Origin: Cunninghamia lanceolata
Taxonomy: Eukaryota; Streptophyta; Pinopsida; Cupressales; Cupressaceae
NCBI GenBank assembly: GCA_027924645.1
Contig: BSBN01000047.1
Span: 9,936,001 to 10,000,000, forward strand
Length of the DNA: 64,000 nt
Reading direction: 5' to 3'
A program made the position numbers and the translations under genes. This document shows, one piece after another, positions 58,665 through 64,000 of this stretch. How positions within the stretch are numbered: the stretch's first letter is position 1; each line of letters begins with the position of its first letter. Under the pieces are notes generated by a model. The model was given only the letters and a program-made list of their open reading frames with translations. It was not told the DNA's origin and did not search any database.

Positions 58665-60290
58665 ATATAACCCCAAGTGTGGGTGGAGACCACACAAGGG
58701 GGGGAAACATGCCAAGCAAACCTTAGTGTAGATGAAGCTCATCGTTACACACACACAAGAGAGGAAAACACACCATACAAAGCCCAAGTGGGGGTTAACC
58801 CCACAAGGGGGAAAACACATGGAAGGCACATAGAATACACAAGCACTATATTGCACACCAAGACATACTATATGTCTTAAACATGACAAACAAGGGAAAT
58901 GGAAGGAGCTTATTGCTAAGTCCCACCATCTCAAACATGCTACAAACACACCTGATGGTTGGGCTTATGCCACAACAACCACCAAAAACATGCTTAAGGG
59001 AGGATAGTCTCAAGATCCAACCCTACTTCCATGGAGGACTTTTGTAATAAAAGTATGTGCAATAGCTCAAGAGATATACCATCTCACCTTTTGCATAAGG
59101 GCTTTTGAATAAAAGGATATGCACTAGCTCAAGAGATATGTTATTCCGCCTCACGCAGAGGACTTCTTTGATAAAAGGATATGCTATCCCACCTCATAAA
59201 GAGGGATTTTTATTACAATTTAAATAAAGATGTGTACTCATGATGGAGATATAGCATCCTGCCTCACAGAGAGAACTTACAAACATGCTTCGTAGTACCG
59301 AAATCATTAGACAGATTCATTATATATGCCCCCACCTTATTGTAGTTGATGGCGTGTACTGATATCAAGTACGTTAAGGTATAGAGAAACACACAAGGGA
59401 ACAAGAGCTCTCACAAAGCTCATGCCCCCAAGGTGACATGTGCTCATGATCACCGAATAGTCACACAAACATATTGATATGATATGATAAGAGAAGAAGA
59501 GAGGTTAGAAATCTTACTCTAAGATAACAACCAAAGCAATTCATTAAACTTATGCATAAAAATTGTCACATCAAGGACTAAGGCTATACTATGGGTTCGG
59601 AACTAAGTATAACCATTGGGCTATACTACAGATACCTCAGAACTGAGTGTAGCAACAAGGTGAGATACCAATCAAAGTGTACAAGAGCAAATTGAGTGGA
59701 TTGTAAAATGTTAGTCAAAATAAATGCCACAAGATGATACATTACATGGAGTGATTCTACTAGTTAAGCATCATATCTATATATATGTGTATGTGTGTGT
59801 GTATCAACCCCAGCATCATGTATGGACTAGGTCCATTTTTTGCTTTGCTTGCTAAAGGGACACACAATCCGTATCTGTATTAGTTTGTTTTCGTTATCCA
59901 ACAACTAAATAGAATCACTAGAAGAAGGTAAACAATAAAATGAGAGGGAAGAACAAGTGCCTTGGGAACACCATGTAGGAGGATGCCCCAAAACACTATT
60001 TGCAATGCTATGCCCCTAAAGCATGACACACAACAAGAAAAATAGAGGATAGGAACAATAGAAGAATGATGATACAAATAGAAAAATGGTCAAAACAGAG
60101 GTAGTCTCCCGGTATCCTTGACCTTACAAGAGTATCAAGGGTCATCCTAGGAGGCCTGGACAACACATATAGCACAACATGAGGGAACACAACATGATTC
60201 TAATAATATATATATCTAGGAGGAGGCCACCCTTGAGAGCAAGTAGAATAGGTGCTATAGTGAGTGTGGCTTAAAGGAGAAATACTTACC
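58665..60290 (-). mobile_element. D' internal 3' non-coding region (minus strand)
   Basis: On the minus strand this matches D 35240-35507 and 39577 to about 40700 in order, with substantial divergence. One example is the phrase with AAGGCACTTGTT and CTCTCTTG-like words near 59940-59975. No gene is supported. The frames at 58566-58949 and 58677-58880 are non-coding. A short TG/TA dinucleotide run lies at 59775-59800. Confidence 0.75.
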
Positions 60291-61161
60291 TGATTTGATG
60301 GGATATTTGATGAAGTGGGTAAATCATAAAACACACAACAACAAAAATTGTACATGGAAAATAGAATGTTCTTTTATTGATTTGGACAAGTCATTACTTT
60401 ACAGAAGCTCAAATACAATAAGAGGATTAATCCTCCACAGGATGCAACACATTACAACTTCCCCATCTCAAGACTCTAGAATCGTCTGCCTTCTGTAACC
60501 CTAAATTAGCTAGGGTTTTTGTTTTCCTACCTATTCTTGACTCTACACTTTCTCCCTTATCTCTACTACTTCCAAGGGTTCCCAAAAATAGTCATAAATA
60601 GCCTTTTTGGCAGCCTCCAACTAAATTTTGAAATTTGCAACTCCCTCCAAAATAGGTCAACTTCCGAGAAGCATAACTTTTAATTCGGGTGTTTGTTTGA
60701 CGAACTATTTGAATCATCGAAAAGCTCATGAAGTGAACTCTCACACTGAAAAATATGTAAATGTATTTTTCGTAAACTTTTTAGGGTATATGGGACATTC
60801 TAGTGCCTCACATCTAATTTTAAAACTTTTCAGGGGACCTCACAAAATTAAAACTTTAATATCTTGAAATCTAGACATGATCTTGAGCTGAAATTTACTA
60901 AGATTGCTTATTTGACTATTTTGAAGCTTTGGGGAAAATTTCAGGCTCAACCACTTTTTTGATATGGACTTACTAAAGATAGTAAATTCTGGTATCCTTA
61001 GCCCTGTTGGAAACTTTGAAGGTTCTGAATCATTATTCAAGCAAATGGGTGTCCAAAAACATAAATTTTGAAAATAAATGAAAATAAAGTCAACAATTTT
61101 GAATCACCATTGTTTTGGGTGATGCAAGATTGCCCTTACACCTCTGGATGCTCCTGCATCA
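60291..61161 (-). repeat. F 3' LTR
   Basis: On the minus strand it starts TGATGCAGGAGCATCC, close to the C LTR start TGGTGCAGGAGCACC. The left limit is where D' similarity stops (CAGGTAAGTA on the minus strand). No target duplication can be checked because the other end is outside the window. Confidence 0.65.
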
Positions 61162-61193
61162 AACACCTAGGGTAATTTTAAGAAATGATCCCA

Positions 61194-61403
61194 TCATGTC
61201 TGAAGAGTTAGAGGGAAACCAAGATGGTTAACCTCAGCCTTAGATAACCAAGATGAATCTTCAATAGGGCTTCTTCTCCATTTAACCAGGTACTCTTCAT
61301 ATTGCCTATTTCTTGTGTTTCTACCCATACGGCTATCCAAAATTTCTTCTATCTCCTCCTTTTCTGAAGTAGGTGCCGAAATACTCCACTGTTCTTTTGT
61401 TGG
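61194..61403 (-). pseudogene. F integrase C-terminal chromodomain
   Basis: The minus-strand frame shows EEILDSRMGRNTRNRQYEEY, then LVKWRRSPIEDSSWLSKAEV: the chromodomain pattern of a YLVKW strand followed by the W-E/D region. In chromoviruses this domain targets integration to marked chromatin. The aromatic cage is partly visible (Y and W of YLVKW). It joins the integrase at 62495 once G is removed. The frame itself is open here, though the rest of the gene is broken. Confidence 0.88.
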
Positions 61404-62489
61404 TGTTGGCAAGAGACACTATATGGATTCATGATTGTTGTCATTGATGGAAACAAAGTTCATCCCACCCATCCGCAGGACATGGTGTGTCTCTACCGGA
61501 AGTCAGAATGAAGATTGTTGAGGTTCGATAAACAAGAACAGAGCTTGTGGCAAGGTCTGATAGATAGGTCTGAATCTCTCAGAGGAAGTATCCTGGTGAA
61601 GTGCAGATTTGGGAAAGTCAAGAGGACTACCTTGAGTAATAGATTCCAAGGATTTAGCCTCCGGTGATGGACAAGGAAAAAGATATGAATAGTTGAGTAC
61701 CGGATTCCTGAGTGACAGTGTGAACAGAGGAAGAACTGACTGACAGAACATCAGACTACTTTTCGGATGTGTTACTGATGGTGGTAAAGGTTATGAAGGC
61801 ATGAACCATGTTTGGCCGACATGATTAATAATTTCTACAAGCATATACTTGATCCGCATTACTTGATGTGCAAGGATTCAGCCGACAGAATAGAGTTTGT
61901 GAGAAGATTGACTGTTTTGGGTGCTAACTAGAAAGATAATGAAATTACTTGTGCGGATATATATAGGATGGATTTAGTTGTAAGAAGTTGTGTGGTGATA
62001 TGTGATATGCGAATAAAAGCAGAGCAGAGCAGAAGCAGTAAGGAAGGTCTGGTATGTGAAAGGAAAGCAACATAAGAGAAGAGGAAAGATGAAGTGCAGC
62101 AGATCAGTGTACTGAGCCTAACTAGAACTGAACTCCAGCATATGTGGATGCCTCCAATTAGTTCAAGTATTGTATAACACTCTTTTGTAGACAGTGTGTC
62201 TCTTGTAGGCAGTGTGCCTCCTTGTGAGCAGTGTGCTCGGGCAGTGAGCCCTAATTGGCAAGTGTCATTTTTGTATTTCCTTATTCTTCTAACAGAGAAT
62301 AATCTTTGGGTTAATCACCCCGTGGTTTTCTCCCTTAACAGGGTTTCCACATCAAAAATACTGTCATGTGTTTTTCCATTTCATGGTAATGTTTGCTTGT
62401 TTGAATTAATGTTGCATTGATTAATAAGAAAGTTTAGAAAGAAGAAATAATTAGGATAACTGATTCACCCCCCCTCTCAGTTATCAACA
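61404..62489 (+). mobile_element. G: solo LTR, related to A
   Basis: This is a 1,086-bp LTR starting TGTTGGCAAGAGACAC and ending CAGTTATCAACA, with perfect duplication GTTGG at 61399-61403 and 62490-62494. It shares with the A LTR the start, the CAGTGAGCC/GCAGTGTG segment and the end CACCCCCCCTCTCAGTT. No internal sequence remains, so it formed by recombination between the LTRs of one element. Confidence 0.92.
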
Positions 62490-62494
62490 GTTGG

Positions 62495-63933
62495 TCCATC
62501 CTTTGTTCCACCTTCATGATATTTTGTTAAATCAGCAATTTTAAACACAAGGGAAATGTCGATCCCACTCGGAAGCTCTACCTCATATACATTTCCTGAA
62601 TCATGTTTCTTCAGAATCCTGCATGGTCCAAATTTCTTCATTTTCAACTTATTATATGTTCCAATTGGAAACCTCTTTTCCTCAAGTGAACCATGACTTC
62701 ATTTCTAAACTAAAATTCCTTATATCTCCTCTTCTGATCTACCTTAGCTTTATACTAAATATTCATCTTATTAATGTGCTTTCTAACCTCTTCATGCAAA
62801 TTCTTCAAGTGTTCTACAAAGCCTTTAGCTTCGGCACTTGTCTTTTCTCTCTTGTCCAACTTCCTTAACTCTGAAGCATTTCTTAGACTATTCCCATATA
62901 CAATCTAGAATGGTGATTTACAAGTACTCCTATTGACAGAATTATTATAAGTAAATTTTGTCTGTGGTAAAATCAAATCCCATCCCTTGGCCTTATCTCC
63001 TACTAAGCATCATAGCAGGTTACCCAAACTCCTATTCACTACTTATGTCTTTCCATCATTCTATGGACGGTGTGCAGAATTGAACTTCAAATCCATCTTC
63101 AACTTCTTCCACAATGTCCTCTAGAAATAACCAACAAACTTAGTATCTCAATCTAAAACTATGCTCTTAGGTAGACAATGTAGTCTCACCACCTCTTTGA
63201 AAAATAACTCTACAATATGAATAGCATCATTGGTTTTCTTAAAAGGAATAAAATGTGTCATCTTCAAGAATCTATCCACCACCACAAAAATAGAATCATG
63301 TCCTCTCTATGTCCTTGGTAAAACAAGAACAAAATCCATACTAATATCATCCCATGGCTTCTCTGGTATAGGTAGTGGCTGATATAGCCCTGTATTCTAA
63401 CTAGTTCCTTTTGCCATCTGACACACTATGCAATTCTACACAAATTTCCTCACATCCTGCTACAATTGTGGCCCATAATAATACTCACCAACAATAGCAA
63501 TGGTATTATATCAACCAAAGTGTCCAGCTAATCCCCCACTATGCTTCTCCTTAATCAAGTTCTCTCTCATGGGACTCCCCGAAATGCCCAACTAGCTTCC
63601 TCTAAACAACATGCCATCTTGGATTATGAAATCCAACCATTTTGTCCTATCCAAAGTAACAGGTTCCAAACAATCTTTCCAAGCCTTTGCAAAATCTAGA
63701 TCTTTAGGATACAAACTTTTGAGCTCATCGAACCCAACAACCTCTATCTTCATTTCTGTCAACAAATTTTGCCTTCTGCTTAAGGCATCTACAACTCTAT
63801 TGGACTTCCCACTCCTGTGCTTCAAAACAAAAGTATAACTCTGCAAAAACTCAACCTATTTTAAGTTCCTCTAGTTCAACTTTCTTTGACTATTAATATA
63901 TTGTAAAGCTTGATGATCAGTATATAAAACAAA
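62495..63933 (-). pseudogene. F RNase H end and integrase
   Basis: On the minus strand, from 63933 downward: RNase H (VLYTDHQALQYINSQRKLN, then FVLKHRSGKSNRVVDALSRR), the integrase HHCC region (KHSGGLAGHFG, then CIVCQM) and the core ([28 protein letters not shown]). A GPY-type end region follows near 62640-62550. At least ten stops interrupt it. The order and motifs are those of chromovirus Pol. Confidence 0.88.
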
Positions 63934-64000
63934 TGTTAGTGTAGGTTTTTATTTCTTAGTTGGGTTATTTATTTTTCCGTATATTCCTATGTTTTTCCTA
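63934..64000 (+). repeat. Start of a second E-family LTR (plus strand)
   Basis: TGTTAGTGTAGGTTTTTATT and the following bases match the start of the E LTR (minus strand of 33745) almost base for base. It runs off the window, so it may be a whole element or a solo LTR. Confidence 0.88.

Larger units (their letters stand above)
60291..63933 (-). mobile_element. F: chromodomain-bearing Ty3/gypsy element (minus strand, partial)
   Basis: From left to right on the plus strand: a 3' LTR (60291-61161), a chromodomain, an integrase and the end of RNase H, all on the minus strand. It continues past an E-family LTR at 63934 and out of the window. The chromodomain identifies it as a chromovirus. Solo LTR G interrupts it at 61404-62489. 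The reading frame is full of stops. Confidence 0.85.

Noticed and set aside
58566..58949. Cys-rich 127-codon minus-strand frame resembling a small secreted protein
   Set aside because: It spans the D LTR/D' junction created by insertion, so it cannot be an original gene.
63592..63838. Plus-strand frame overlapping F
   Set aside because: The minus-strand frame has clear RNase H motifs (KHRSGKSNRVVDALSRR); the plus-strand frame is its shadow.

Overview
This is plant nuclear DNA made almost entirely of nested transposable elements. I see no host protein-coding gene, tRNA, rRNA or bacterial feature. Every coding stretch belongs to an LTR retrotransposon (Ty3/gypsy or Ty1/copia), and most are broken by in-frame stops. 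Element size, nesting depth and the pattern of stops (mostly CAG to TAG, as expected from decay of CHG-methylated cytosine) fit a large, heavily methylated seed-plant genome. A gymnosperm is my guess, not something the sequence proves.

Layout, outside to inside. Positions 1-424 are unassigned flank. D' is a minus-strand LTR element that forms the substrate for most of the window: 3' LTR at about 425-1537 plus 23859-23998, and internal sequence at 23999-24258 plus 58665-60290. H (1538-23858, target duplication GGTCC) is a 22.3-kb Ty3/gypsy Tat-like element inserted in the D' LTR. D (24259-58664, plus strand) is a relative of D' inserted into it in the opposite orientation, with candidate target duplication ATATA. 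D carries three direct insertions: copia element E (27417-33745, minus, duplication GTTTG) in its gag, non-autonomous element C (35508-39576, minus) in its 3' non-coding part, and element A (41745-58201, plus) in its 3' LTR. Copia element B (49171-58192) sits within the last bases of A's 3' LTR. A 2.7-kb, nearly perfect palindromic DNA element (53215-55907) splits B's reverse transcriptase. On the right, D' gives way to F (60291 to at least 63933, minus), a chromodomain-bearing Ty3/gypsy element. F is interrupted by solo LTR G (61404-62489, duplication GTTGG) and by the start of another E-family LTR (63934 onward).

The most interesting object is H. Its two LTRs are about 6.5 kb each, and each U3 contains a 1,048-codon open frame encoding a large protein unrelated to Gag or Pol. 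Each copy has its own TATA-like upstream sequence and three ATTTAATAAAG poly(A)-like motifs downstream, all before the TATA box expected to drive genomic RNA. Stops in the two LTR copies fall at different codons, so the frame was probably uninterrupted when H inserted. Upstream of the ORF, the LTR carries about 1.7 kb of densely spaced, one-directional GCGCC motifs. H's internal region encodes Gag, protease, an archaeal-type RNase H placed before the reverse transcriptase, RT, a degenerate second RNase H and an integrase with D,D(35)E intact.

Relative ages judged by eye from LTR divergence: H is youngest (about 1-2%), E about 4%, B and C older, D older still. This agrees with the nesting order. 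Products of the autonomous families (B, E, F, H) would act in cis and in trans: Gag particles, reverse transcription and integration. A, C and D lack a recognisable pol and would have needed enzymes from other elements.
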